Positions 25,012 through 33,492 of a stretch of 60,338 nt of DNA are shown here, in pieces. The stretch is from an uncultured Ruminococcus sp. (GTDB lineage: Bacteria; Bacillota; Clostridia; Oscillospirales; Acutalibacteraceae), in the NCBI GenBank assembly GCA_902765855.1, contig CACXBF010000020.1, positions 1 to 60,338 on the forward strand, in the 5' to 3' direction. The translations under genes and the position numbers were made by a program. The number at the start of each line of letters is the position of its first letter. Positions within the stretch are counted from its first letter, which is position 1. The notes beneath the pieces were generated by a model. It made no database searches, was not told the DNA's origin, and saw only the letters and a list, made by a program, of their open reading frames with translations.

Positions 25012-25812
25012 TTATTTTGTTGGGAAAAAGAAATTTACAGTCATATCGAGATAGTTGAGGCCGCTATATTCAGGATATTTCTCGTTAATCTTTTTCTTCA
25101 TTTCATCAGCATTATCACATGTAAGAGCAATTTCCTTTATGGTATTAAGGTAATCAACCTTAGTTCTGACATCTTTCAAATCTTCTGGCGTATAGTGAGA
25201 AGTTAGGACAAGGTCGAAACCCTTGCAAATGTAGTAATTAAGCTGAGATATGATTCCGTCTGCGTGTGGGCAACCTGCTACAATAGAGTGGCAGTCATGG
25301 CCAAGCATATGAGTATAAACACAGTTAATTTCAGGAATCTCTATATCATATGCCTCGGCATTAGATTTAACATTTAGATTAATATCAGCAATCTCAAATT
25401 CTCCATCTTGGATAAGTTCTGCTTTGCAAACAGATGAATCAAATATCTCACCAAAGGTATTTGTAAAGTTTTTGATAAGGCCTGCTCCGCCACCAACACT
25501 ATTATACTCTAATGATGACTTAGTACCATAAGCAGTGACTTCAGGCATAAAGCTTGCACCGGCGGCGTGATAAGCAACCATCTTTCCGACAAGCTCAATG
25601 TTATTTTCTTTGATAAAAGCAGTAAGCTCCTCAATGTTATCATAGAAGCAAGGAAGTTCTATACAAACGCCCTTTTCATTTTTAACAAGAATAAAGACTT
25701 CATCATCTATAAAGTCGTTTGTTTTATATGCATAAAGTTTAACTGCATCAAAATCATATTCGCTAATGACACCTTTGTTTAAAGCAGTTGTTTTACAATT
25801 TTCCTTTTTCAT
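25012..25812 (-). CDS. Conserved hypothetical protein, possibly a metallo-beta-lactamase-fold relative
   Basis: 266 residues. The middle (Y-T-H-M-L-G-H-D-C-H-S-I-V) and the end (L-V-L-T-S-H-Y-T-P-E-D) recall metallo-beta-lactamase-fold proteins, but the usual HxHxDH is absent. It has a conserved-looking Cys at C-P-H-A-D-G and no signal peptide. The start follows GGAGGT. It has its own promoter with two overlapping operators, so expression is probably tightly repressed. The assignment is weak. Confidence 0.55.
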   Translation of the reverse strand: MKKENCKTTALNKGVISEYDFDAVKLYAYKTNDFIDDEVFILVKNEKGVCIELPCFYDNIEELTAFIKENNIELVGKMVAYHAAGASFMPEVTAYGTKSSLEYNSVGGGAGLIKNFTNTFGEIFDSSVCKAELIQDGEFEIADINLNVKSNAEAYDIEIPEINCVYTHMLGHDCHSIVAGCPHADGIISQLNYYICKGFDLVLTSHYTPEDLKDVRTKVDYLNTIKEIALTCDNADEMKKKINEKYPEYSGLNYLDMTVNFFFPTK

Positions 25813-25842
25813 ATTAAATTACCTCCGTAATAGTTATTTGTG

Positions 25843-25905
25843 TTGTAACTATCTTTGTTACAATTAGAATATATCATATTATAGTTGTAATGTCAATAGT
25901 TACAA
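25843..25905. promoter_or_regulatory. Promoter with two TTGTAA(C/T)-N7-GTTACAA operators
   Basis: Two 21-base inverted repeats lie at 25843-25863 (perfect) and 25885-25905 (one mismatch). On the minus strand the second covers TTGACA and the first follows the TATATT -10 box 17 bases downstream. This is the layout of a repressed promoter. The binding protein is unknown; the adjacent Rrf2 gene is a candidate. Confidence 0.65.
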
Positions 25906-25918
25906 CTGAATTCTTTCA

Positions 25919-25953
25919 AAAAAATTTCCGTATCTTCTTGGATACGGAAATCA
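25919..25953 (-). terminator. Terminator of the Rrf2 gene
   Basis: ATTTCCGTATC / GATACGGAAAT stem followed on the minus strand by TTTTTTT. Confidence 0.85.
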
Positions 25954-25954
25954 T

Positions 25955-26395
25955 TTAATTTTCTTCTCTTATAAGTTTTTGTGTATCAGAAATTATTTCA
26001 GCTAAGGTGATACTTTTCATTTCTTCTTCCATAGCTTTCTGTACTAGTTCAAGCTTTTTATCAAGAGCGTTATGAATATTTCTTCCAACAGGGCAGTTCG
26101 GATTCGGATTTTCGTGAAAATGAAAAAGCTCACCATTATCTATACATTCAACAGCATTATAAATATCAAGCAAAGTTATTTTATCAAGAGGCTTTGCAAT
26201 TTCTGCACCACCACTTCCACGAGCGACATTAACAATTCCTGCGGCTTTAAGCTGTTGTAATATTCTTCTTATTATAACAGGATTTACATTAACACTCCCT
26301 GCAAGGAAATCACTTGTTAGTTTATAGCTGTCTTTAAATGTATCTATACAATCTAAAATATGTACAGCTATTGTAAGTCTGCTTGAAATTTGCAT
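25955..26395 (-). CDS. Rrf2-family transcriptional regulator, YwnA type
   Basis: 146 residues. The N-terminal winged helix (S-R-L-T-I-A-V-H-I-L, N-V-N-P-V-I-I-R-R-I-L) and H-E-N-P-N-P-N-C-P-V-G-R-N-I-H-N-A-L match B. subtilis YwnA. The three-Cys iron-sulfur pattern of IscR is lacking, so it probably senses something else. The ATG at 26395 has AAGGAG upstream. A sigmaA promoter (TTGACA 26450-26455, TATAAT 26427-26432, 17-base spacing) precedes it. Confidence 0.9.
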   Translation of the reverse strand: MQISSRLTIAVHILDCIDTFKDSYKLTSDFLAGSVNVNPVIIRRILQQLKAAGIVNVARGSGGAEIAKPLDKITLLDIYNAVECIDNGELFHFHENPNPNCPVGRNIHNALDKKLELVQKAMEEEMKSITLAEIISDTQKLIREEN

Positions 26396-26426
26396 AAAAA
26401 ATCTCCTTGTCAAATTTTTTGAAGTA

Positions 26427-26455
26427 ATTATATCACTCAAAAACAAAGGTGTCAA
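26427..26455 (-). promoter_or_regulatory. Promoter of the YwnA-like gene
   Basis: TTGACA and TATAAT with exactly 17 bases between, on the minus strand, just after the end of the PrdX-like gene. Confidence 0.75.
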
Positions 26456-26466
26456 TTTAAACAAAC

Positions 26467-27018
26467 TTAATCAATTGGTGTTGGAAGATGTACTATTGTT
26501 GGAGTATGATTCATAGCAGGGAGTATGGTATCTGTCAGGTCACTCATACGAAGGCGTATACTTGAAGTATTTATGCAAGGGTGACAACCGAAATATTCGT
26601 CTTTAAAAACATCTTCATCAATTATAAGGCGGACATTATTTTCTGTATCGTTCATAAGTCCCATAACGCTGACAGAACCTGGTGTAATATCAAGGAAGTT
26701 TTCCATATATTTCTCTTTGCCAAAGGAAAGTCTTGATACACCAAGCTGTGCGGATAAATCTTTAGTTTTGAACTTTTTATCTGCAGGAATCATAAGCAAA
26801 TAGAAGTTTGTTTCCTGACGATTGCAAAGAAATAAATTCTTACAAATCATAGCTTTGAGAGTTTTATCTATTTCAGCACAAACTTCCATAGTCATTGCTG
26901 GTTCGTGGTCTATTCTCTGATATTCAATATTTAGCTTATCAAGAAAATCATAGGTTCGGATTTCTTTTGATAAACGGTTCATTTCGTCGTTAGGTCGTCC
27001 GTTTTGAAGTATAAGCAT
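26467..27018 (-). CDS. YbaK/PrdX-type aminoacyl-tRNA deacylase
   Basis: 183 residues. I-D-H-E-P-A-M-T, K-N-L-F-L-C-N-R, F-K-T-K-D-L-S, L-G-V-S-R-L-S-F, P-G-S-V-S-V-M-G-L and F-G-C-H-P-C-I-N-T-S-S follow the PrdX/ProX family, which removes mischarged alanine from tRNA-Pro in trans. Cytosolic. The start has GGAGG. It is upstream of and co-oriented with the Rrf2 gene, which also has its own promoter. Confidence 0.85.
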   Translation of the reverse strand: MLILQNGRPNDEMNRLSKEIRTYDFLDKLNIEYQRIDHEPAMTMEVCAEIDKTLKAMICKNLFLCNRQETNFYLLMIPADKKFKTKDLSAQLGVSRLSFGKEKYMENFLDITPGSVSVMGLMNDTENNVRLIIDEDVFKDEYFGCHPCINTSSIRLRMSDLTDTILPAMNHTPTIVHLPTPID

Positions 27019-27183
27019 ATTTTAAACCTCCATTTAAAATCTATAATGAATGATACTACTTGAGACTTTATATGTCAAATAAGCTATTTTACCTATAATA
27101 ATACCGTATTATAATATACTTTACATTTAGAAAAATTTAAGCTATAATTAATAAGAAAAATAACAGCAGAACGGAGATAATTT

Positions 27184-28305
27184 ATGGTACAGTTTGATGA
27201 ACTAAGGCTTGCTTTAGAGGAGCTTTGGCCTGATATTAAGGATTTATCTGAAGCGCTTGGAATGGGTGCTATAAAGTCAGAAATCGAACAGCTTGAACGC
27301 AGAGCCGCCGAACCCGGTTTCTGGGACGATATGGAAAATTCACAGAAGATTTTGCAAAAGACAGGTTCCCTTAAAAATAAGGTTGAGCAGTATGACAGAC
27401 TTGTTGCAAGCTATGAAGATACTCACGCATTGATAGAGCTTGCTAATGAGGAAGAGGATTTATCTCTACTTGATGAAGCAACTGCTGAATATGAGAAAGT
27501 AAAGAGCAGTCTTGAGGAGCAGCGTCTTTCTACTCTTCTTACCGGTGAATATGATAAGAATAATGCAATTCTTACTTTCCACGCAGGTGCAGGCGGAACA
27601 GAGGCTCAAGACTGGGCAGAAATGCTTTATAGAATGTATAATCGTTGGGCGGAACGCCATAACTTTAAGGTTAAAACTGTTGATTATCTTGATGGTGATG
27701 AGGCGGGCTTAAAGAGTGCAGTTATTATGATAGAGGGCGAGAACGCTTATGGCTATCTCAAAAGTGAGGCTGGCGTTCATCGTCTTGTCAGAGTTTCTCC
27801 TTTTGATAGTTCTGGCAGACGCCATACTTCTTTTGCATCACTTGAAGTTATGCCTGAAATAGACGATACTATCGACATCGAAATTAGTCCTGAAGATATT
27901 AAGATGGATGTTTACAGAGCAAGTGGTGCGGGTGGTCAGAAAGTTAATAAGACTTCTTCGGCTGTTCGTCTTACTCATATTCCGACGGGCATTGTTGTTT
28001 CTTGTCAGGTTGAAAGAAGCCAGCACCAGAACAGAGAAGTTTGTATGACAATGCTTAAATCTAAGCTTATTGAAATCAAAGAGCGTGAACATCTTGATAA
28101 GATTGAAGATATTAAGGGCGTTCAGAAAGAAATAGCTTGGGGTTCTCAGATTCGTTCATATGTCTTTATGCCTTATACAATGGTTAAAGACCATCGCACG
28201 AATTTTGAAACAGGTAACATCAACGGTGTTATGGACGGCGACCTTGATGGCTTTATTAACGCATATCTCAAGGCATCAAGTCTTGGTGAGCTTGATAATC
28301 AATAA
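27184..28305 (+). CDS. prfB: Peptide chain release factor 2, without programmed frameshift
   Basis: 373 residues. RF2 marks are the codon-reading S-P-F (in R-V-S-P-F-D-S-S-G) and the catalytic G-A-G-G-Q-K-V-N. It reads UGA and UAA stop codons on the ribosome. Most bacteria interrupt this gene near codon 25 with an in-frame UGA and a +1 shift; here the frame runs unbroken from the ATG. The ribosome binding site is CGGAG. Neighbours are unrelated. Confidence 0.95.
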   Translation: MVQFDELRLALEELWPDIKDLSEALGMGAIKSEIEQLERRAAEPGFWDDMENSQKILQKTGSLKNKVEQYDRLVASYEDTHALIELANEEEDLSLLDEATAEYEKVKSSLEEQRLSTLLTGEYDKNNAILTFHAGAGGTEAQDWAEMLYRMYNRWAERHNFKVKTVDYLDGDEAGLKSAVIMIEGENAYGYLKSEAGVHRLVRVSPFDSSGRRHTSFASLEVMPEIDDTIDIEISPEDIKMDVYRASGAGGQKVNKTSSAVRLTHIPTGIVVSCQVERSQHQNREVCMTMLKSKLIEIKEREHLDKIEDIKGVQKEIAWGSQIRSYVFMPYTMVKDHRTNFETGNINGVMDGDLDGFINAYLKASSLGELDNQ

Positions 28306-28312
28306 TATGAAT

Positions 28313-28406
28313 AAAAAATCTCCTATTATTTTGTAATGACTTTAATAAAGTTAGATTGAAAACTAACTATTGAAAAGTCGGTACATTTTTCATAGGAGAT
28401 TTTATT
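28313..28406. terminator. Bidirectional terminator between prfB and the DUF218 gene
   Basis: AAATCTCCTAT and ATAGGAGATTT form the outer stem, with further short pairs inside; T-rich on both sides. Confidence 0.7.
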
Positions 28407-28419
28407 TTATGCTTATTTA

Positions 28420-29836
28420 TTAGAATACAAAATAATATAGTGTAAGCATGGATAAAACTGAAAGTAGTATTACGCTTATTGCAAAAATATAAAATTTAAT
28501 TTTGGCACAGATTATTCCTACAAACTCTCTTAAAAATGCATTAGGCCAGAAGTACCATTTTGTTTTACTTCCAATTCCTTCTGCATTGAGTTCTGCGGCT
28601 TGCGAAAGCATACCACTTCGGAAAATATGATAGTTGGTGGTTGAAAAAATTATTTTTGCATCTGGATTGATTTTGTGTATGATTTTTTTCGAGAATTTCA
28701 TATTTTCGAGAGTTGTTGATGATTTATCTTCCATAATAATATGGTCTTCGGCAATTTCTTGACTTAAAAGGTAATTTTTCATTGCCTGCGATTCGGAGAT
28801 TATTTCATCGCTGCCTTGACCGCCTGATGGAACAAAGTATATATCTTTGCCAGTAGCTTCTTTTTGTTTTCTTGCAAAAGTAATTGCTCTATCTACTCGA
28901 CCTTTTAAGAGAGGAAGTAGAGTGCCATCTTTTTTTATTCCACAGCAAAGTATAATAACGAAATCTTTATCATACTTTGGCTTCTTAAATACAGCTATCA
29001 ATGCACAAATTATTGCACCAAGTAACATACAATCAAAATAGCTTATAACAGCGGATAGACAATAGTTAATAGAATCTGTGCTGAAAAGTCTTAACCTGAT
29101 TGTTTCAAGGCTTTCATCTGTTGACATTGAAAATGGCATAAAAATTATAGAACCTATAAAAAATACAATGCCAAGTATTACGCCAAGCAGATTTTTCCAT
29201 GTTTTTCCTTCGTGAATAATTAGTGAAACATTACTTATGGAGATTAACAAGAATACCAATGTAAGTGGTATAATAAGGTATGTCCTAAGATATTGAGTAC
29301 TATATAGTATATTAATCCATAAATTTATTAAAAGTCCACTTTCTTGATAAGTGAAATAATGTAATAAAACTTGGAAAGAACTATATAAAATATTTATGAA
29401 AAAGAGTAATAATCCAAAGCAAATAATGTTTCTATAATTATAGATTGTCTTTTTCATTGATTTAACTAAGCTGAAAATAATTATAGACATTGTAATTAGC
29501 AAAAAGTATATTGAATTGATTTACATGAAATGATAATGGTAAATAAAAGTATTCAGGAATAGATGATTCTACAACATCATCTGGATGATATTTTATTTCA
29601 ATATCTGTATCACCTTCTTTTAATGCCTCAAAGGTAATCTTAAAAAAGTCATTTTTATTATCAATCTCTTTTAATTTAACTACACTTTCATCATCAATAT
29701 TAACCTTAATATCTGATATATTATAAAAATCATATAATATAACAGTATATGTATGACCTGTAAAAAATGGTGTTATAGCAGAAGCTGTCAAAAACAACAC
29801 AAATAATACTGCAACAAGAGCAAATGTCTTTTTTAT
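28420..29836 (-). pseudogene. DUF218 (YdcF-like) membrane protein gene with AUA start and frameshift
   Basis: Two overlapping frames together look like one gene. The first (from 29836 to 29462) gives a signal peptide (K-K-T-F-A-L-V-A-V-L-F) and an extracytoplasmic domain. The second (from about 29502 to 28420) gives several membrane segments and a DUF218 domain with C-C-G-I-K-K-D-G, P-S-G-G-Q-G-S-D-E, S-E-S-Q-A-M-K and S-S-T-T-L-E-N. A single +1 shift joins them. The position where ATG is expected, eight bases after AGGGAG, is ATA. Inactivation is likely; translation from the GTG at 29800 or from an internal start of the second frame could still give two shorter products. Confidence 0.65.
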
Positions 29837-30096
29837 TAAAAAATCTCCCTAAAATAAGTATGCTATATTATAACATTCAGTTTTTATTAATTCAATGAAA
29901 TTATTGTGTGTTTTTGTAAAACTACTATAGAGAAAAGATTTTATTTTTAGAAATAATATTATAAACTTTTTACCTCATTTTTGCATATATATCATAAAAA
30001 ACTCTTGCTATACAAATATACTTTGGTGTATTATAATGAGTAGCAGAATTGTACAAAAATTCACTCTACTATATAAAGGTAAAGGGGCGTTTATTT

Positions 30097-31179
30097 ATGA
30101 AAAGAATCGGTATTTTAACAAGTGGAGGAGATTGTCAAGGTCTTAATGCCGCAATTCGTGGAGTTTGCAAGACTCTTTATAATCACTATAAGAAAGATGA
30201 AATAGAGATTTATGGTATTATAGATGGATACAGAGGCTTGATTACGGGTGAATATCGACTTATGAAGCCTGAAGATTTTTCTGGTATCCTTACTCGTGGA
30301 GGAACTATTCTCGGAACTTCTCGTCAGCCATTTAAGCTTATGCGTGTTATTGATGAAGAAAATAATGTAGATAAGGTTGCTGCTATGAAGGCAAATTATA
30401 AGAAGATGAAGCTTGATTGCCTTGTTATTCTCGGCGGAAATGGTACCCAAAAATCTGCAAATATGCTTTCTCAAGAGGGATTAAATGTTGTTTCCTTGCC
30501 TAAAACGATAGATAATGACCTTTGGGGAACTGATATGACTTTTGGTTTTCAGAGTGCTGTTGATATTGCAACACAGGTTATTGACTGCATACACACAACA
30601 GCTACTTCGCACAGCCGTGTATTTATAGTTGAACTTATGGGACACAAGGCCGGTTGGCTTACACTTTATGCAGGCATTGCTGGTGGCGCTGATGTAATTT
30701 TGATTCCTGAAATTCCATATGATATAAATAAGGTTATTAAATGTATCAAACAAAGAACTAAATCCGGAAAGAATTTCTCAATTCTCGCTGTTGCTGAGGG
30801 CGCTATATCAAAGGAGAGAGCTGCACTTCCTAAAAAGCAAAAGAAAGAAGCTCTTGCAAACCTTATGTATCCGTCAATTTCTTATGAGATTGCCGCTCAG
30901 ATAGAGAAGGCAACAGGTCAAGAAACCAGAGTTACTGTTCCGGGACATTTTCAGAGAGGTGGAAGTCCTGTGCCTTATGATAAGCTTATTGCAACTCGTT
31001 TTGGTGCGGCTGCCGGAGAATGTATTATAAATGAGCATTATGGCTGTATGGTTTCGCTTATAAATGGAAGAGTTGTTCCTGTTCCGCTTGCTGATATTGC
31101 AGGAAAGTTAAAGACTGTACCTACTGATTGTGAAATTATCAAAACAGCAAGACTCACAGGCATAAGCTTTGGTGATTAG
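30097..31179 (+). CDS. pfkA: 6-phosphofructokinase, group with Gly104/Lys124 pattern
   Basis: 360 residues, cytosolic glycolysis enzyme. Motifs: G-I-L-T-S-G-G-D-C-Q-G-L-N-A-A, G-G-N-G-T-Q, P-K-T-I-D-N-D and P-G-H-F-Q-R-G-G-S-P. Gly in G-G-N-G-T points to ATP as donor, while Lys in P-K-T-I is the residue usual in PPi enzymes. This mix is known in a separate clade of ATP-PFKs. The ATG at 30097 has AAGGGG; a longer frame has no such site. Confidence 0.93.
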   Translation: MKRIGILTSGGDCQGLNAAIRGVCKTLYNHYKKDEIEIYGIIDGYRGLITGEYRLMKPEDFSGILTRGGTILGTSRQPFKLMRVIDEENNVDKVAAMKANYKKMKLDCLVILGGNGTQKSANMLSQEGLNVVSLPKTIDNDLWGTDMTFGFQSAVDIATQVIDCIHTTATSHSRVFIVELMGHKAGWLTLYAGIAGGADVILIPEIPYDINKVIKCIKQRTKSGKNFSILAVAEGAISKERAALPKKQKKEALANLMYPSISYEIAAQIEKATGQETRVTVPGHFQRGGSPVPYDKLIATRFGAAAGECIINEHYGCMVSLINGRVVPVPLADIAGKLKTVPTDCEIIKTARLTGISFGD

Positions 31180-31194
31180 TTGACAAACTTTCTT

Positions 31195-31262
31195 AAGACA
31201 CTGAAAAGTTTTGCTCAAGCTTTTTTAAAAGCTTGCAGGTTCGAGGGACACCGTCCCTTATG
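31195..31262. repeat. Partial copy of the dispersed intergenic repeat
   Basis: AAGTTTTGCTC.AGC, AAAAGCTTGCAGG and GAGGGACACCGTCCCT match the middle of the copy at 2480-2545. It ends with a small hairpin (GGGAC-ACC-GTCCC). Confidence 0.7.
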
Positions 31263-31269
31263 ATAGCTA

Positions 31270-31481
31270 ATTGGTAATTACTTTAACCGCGGCAATATAA
31301 GTTGATTAAGAATGTCGAGTTTTTTGCTTGCAAAACCGATTACACGTCTTGGGAGCGGCGGCTCGCCGCTACGGTAGTTCATTGGTAATTACTTTAAATC
31401 GCGGCAATATAAGGTGATTAAGAATGTCGAGGTTTTGCTCGCAAAACCGATTACGCGTCTTGGGAGCGGCGGCTCGCCGCT
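31270..31481 (+). repeat. Two tandem 101-base repeats, each ending in a GC-rich hairpin
   Basis: 31270-31370 and 31381-31481 are about 90% identical. Each runs from ATTGGTAATTACTTTAA to AGCGGCGGCTCGCCGCT, a perfect hairpin of six to seven pairs. The second is followed by a T-rich tail. Blocks such as the ACGTGTAATCG-like stretch occur in the complement of the repeat at 2363, so this belongs to the same family. Confidence 0.85.
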
Positions 31482-31509
31482 TTATATTTTTTAGAAGAGG
31501 AGAAGTATC

Positions 31510-31920
31510 GTGGCAGAAGAATATGCAAAAGATGTAATAATGCAAGAAAGAAAGCGTTGGTTATTCTTTGGAATACCTTGGACATTTACTAAATATACAC
31601 TTACTCCAAAGAGAATTATACTTAATGAAGGACTTTTGCGTTCAACAGAAAATGAGATTTTGTTATATCGTATTATAGATATGGAGCTTTCGAGGACACT
31701 TTTTCAGAAGATGTTTAAGCTTGGTACTGTTACAGTGAAATCTAAGGACGCTTCTCACCCTATTCTTGAGATTAAGAATATTAAAAATTCGAGAGCGTTC
31801 AGAGATAGTCTTGCAGAGGCTGTTGAAAATGAAAGACTCAGAATGAAAGTTCGTCAAGGTGAGGTATATGACCCTCAGAGCGTTGCTGAACCTGATGATA
31901 ATTTTGATGACGGTTTTTAA
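31510..31920 (+). CDS. PH-domain (bPH2-like) protein
   Basis: 136 residues. W-T-F-T-K-Y-T-L-T-P-K-R-I-I-L-N-E-G-L-L and L-Y-R-I-I-D-M-E-L-S followed by G-T-V-T-V are the core of bacterial PH-like domains of the YdbS/YdbT group, but this one lacks membrane segments and has an acidic tail. Function unknown. The GTG start follows GAGGAG. It directly follows the tandem repeat. Confidence 0.8.
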   Translation: MAEEYAKDVIMQERKRWLFFGIPWTFTKYTLTPKRIILNEGLLRSTENEILLYRIIDMELSRTLFQKMFKLGTVTVKSKDASHPILEIKNIKNSRAFRDSLAEAVENERLRMKVRQGEVYDPQSVAEPDDNFDDGF

Positions 31921-32015
31921 TCCATATTGAATAATATTTGCGAAAATCTGTTTATCAGGTTGCAATATAAAGGCTTGCCGCATAAACTGTTATAAAAGAA
32001 CAGTGAGGTGATTTT

Positions 32016-32246
32016 GTGGGCAAGCCTTTAATTATGGTATCATCTGTTACCTATGCTATGAAAGGGCGACAGCTTCTTTCGAGATATGGTATACGAAGCG
32101 ATATAGTGCGTACTCCGAGCCACATTCGTGGAAGCTCATGCGGATATAGTTTATATGTTCCTAAAAAGACTGATGAGGCACAAAAGATTCTTGAAGCGGC
32201 AGGCATAAGGGTTGCCGGAAGAATGGAGAGGGAGAATGTGCCGTGA
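32016..32246 (+). CDS. DUF3343 protein, putative Se/S carrier-like
   Basis: 76 residues. S-S-V-T-Y-A-M-K-G-R-Q-L-L, R-T-P-S-H-I-R-G-S-S-C-G-Y-S-L and the C-terminal A-A-G-I-R-V-A-G match DUF3343. The single Cys in S-S-C-G-Y is the likely sulfur or selenium carrier residue. GTG start with GAGGTG. It overlaps the desulfurase gene by four bases, so the two are functionally coupled. Confidence 0.88.
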   Translation: MGKPLIMVSSVTYAMKGRQLLSRYGIRSDIVRTPSHIRGSSCGYSLYVPKKTDEAQKILEAAGIRVAGRMERENVP

Positions 32247-33397
32247 TTTATCTTGATAATTCTGCGACAACTTTCCCAAAGCCGAGAGTAGTTATAAACT
32301 CAGTTAATAATTCATTTACGAACTATGGTGCAAATCCGGGCAGAGGAGGACATAAACTTGCGATTAAATCTTCGCAGATAATGTTTGATTCAAGAAATAC
32401 GCTTATGCGTTTTTTTAATGCACCTGATGAGAATAGTATTGTTTTTACCGGCAGTTGTACAATAGCTTGTAATATGGTTCTGAAAGGTCTTTTGAAATCG
32501 GGAGATCATGTTGTTGTTTCATGTCTTGAGCATAACGCCGTTATGCGTCCTTTGCAAAAGCTTTCTGAAAATGGTATAAGCTATACAGTTGCAAGAGTTT
32601 ATCCTAATGATAATGATAAAACGCTTGATTCATTCCGTAAGGCAATAAATCAAGATACTAAGCTGATATTTTGCATATATGCATCTAATGTATGGGGAAT
32701 AAAATTGCCTGTTGAGAGGATTACAGCTCTTGCACATCTTTACGGTATTCCGATAGCAGTTGATGCGGCTCAGGCGGCTGGTATCGTTCCAATAGATTTA
32801 AAAGAAAGTGGTATTGATTTCCTATGCTGTGCCGGCCATAAAGGTTTATATGGTCCTATGGGAACAGGTATGCTTATATTTAATACTGATATTACCCTTG
32901 ATACAATTATTGAGGGGGGTACAGGAAGTAACTCATATTCTCTTGAACAGCCGGAAATATTGCCGGATAGATTTGAGAGCGGAACGCAGAATTTGCCAGG
33001 GATTGTTGGGCTAAAGGCATCAACAGAATTTATTATGAGGCGTGGAATTACTAATATAGCAAATTCCGAAATGCGTCTTATACAATATCTATATGACAGG
33101 CTTTCTAAGATAAAGGAAGTTAAGCTCTATACTGATAGACCTGAAAGCGAACATTATGTTCCGCTTTTGTCTTTTAATATAGAGGGTATGGATAGTGAAA
33201 CTGTTTCGGCTATGCTTGATAAATATGGAATTGCAGTAAGGGCAGGTTTGCATTGCGCGCCATTTGCACACGAGTTTTTCGGAACTATTGATGGTGGTGC
33301 TGTAAGGGTATCTCCATCTATGTTTACAACAAGAAACGATATGAATTATCTTGTTAATGCTATTTTAAAAATTATTCATAATTTAAGAAAGCATTGA
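32243..33397 (+). CDS. Cysteine desulfurase-family class V aminotransferase
   Basis: 384 residues, PLP enzyme. The PLP lysine is in C-A-G-H-K-G-L-Y-G-P and the active Cys in A-G-L-H-C-A-P-F-A-H. N-S-A-T-T-F-P-K-P begins the fold. It should release sulfur (or selenium) from cysteine and pass it on, with the DUF3343 protein as a likely acceptor. It starts at GTG inside the previous gene. A hairpin separates it from cdaA. Confidence 0.9.
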   Translation: MIYLDNSATTFPKPRVVINSVNNSFTNYGANPGRGGHKLAIKSSQIMFDSRNTLMRFFNAPDENSIVFTGSCTIACNMVLKGLLKSGDHVVVSCLEHNAVMRPLQKLSENGISYTVARVYPNDNDKTLDSFRKAINQDTKLIFCIYASNVWGIKLPVERITALAHLYGIPIAVDAAQAAGIVPIDLKESGIDFLCCAGHKGLYGPMGTGMLIFNTDITLDTIIEGGTGSNSYSLEQPEILPDRFESGTQNLPGIVGLKASTEFIMRRGITNIANSEMRLIQYLYDRLSKIKEVKLYTDRPESEHYVPLLSFNIEGMDSETVSAMLDKYGIAVRAGLHCAPFAHEFFGTIDGGAVRVSPSMFTTRNDMNYLVNAILKIIHNLRKH

Positions 33398-33430
33398 CAA
33401 ATGCCTACCAAAGATTATATGATAGTGTTA

Positions 33431-33465
33431 GTATACCCGCAGACGATTTGCCTGCGGGATTATAC
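33431..33465 (+). terminator. Hairpin between the desulfurase and cdaA genes
   Basis: GTATA-CCCGCAG, nine-base loop, CTGCGGG-A-TTATAC. It has no T run, so attenuation or RNA stabilisation is as likely as termination. Confidence 0.45.
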
Positions 33466-33492
33466 AGTCTATTTTTTAAGGAAGTGAAATAT

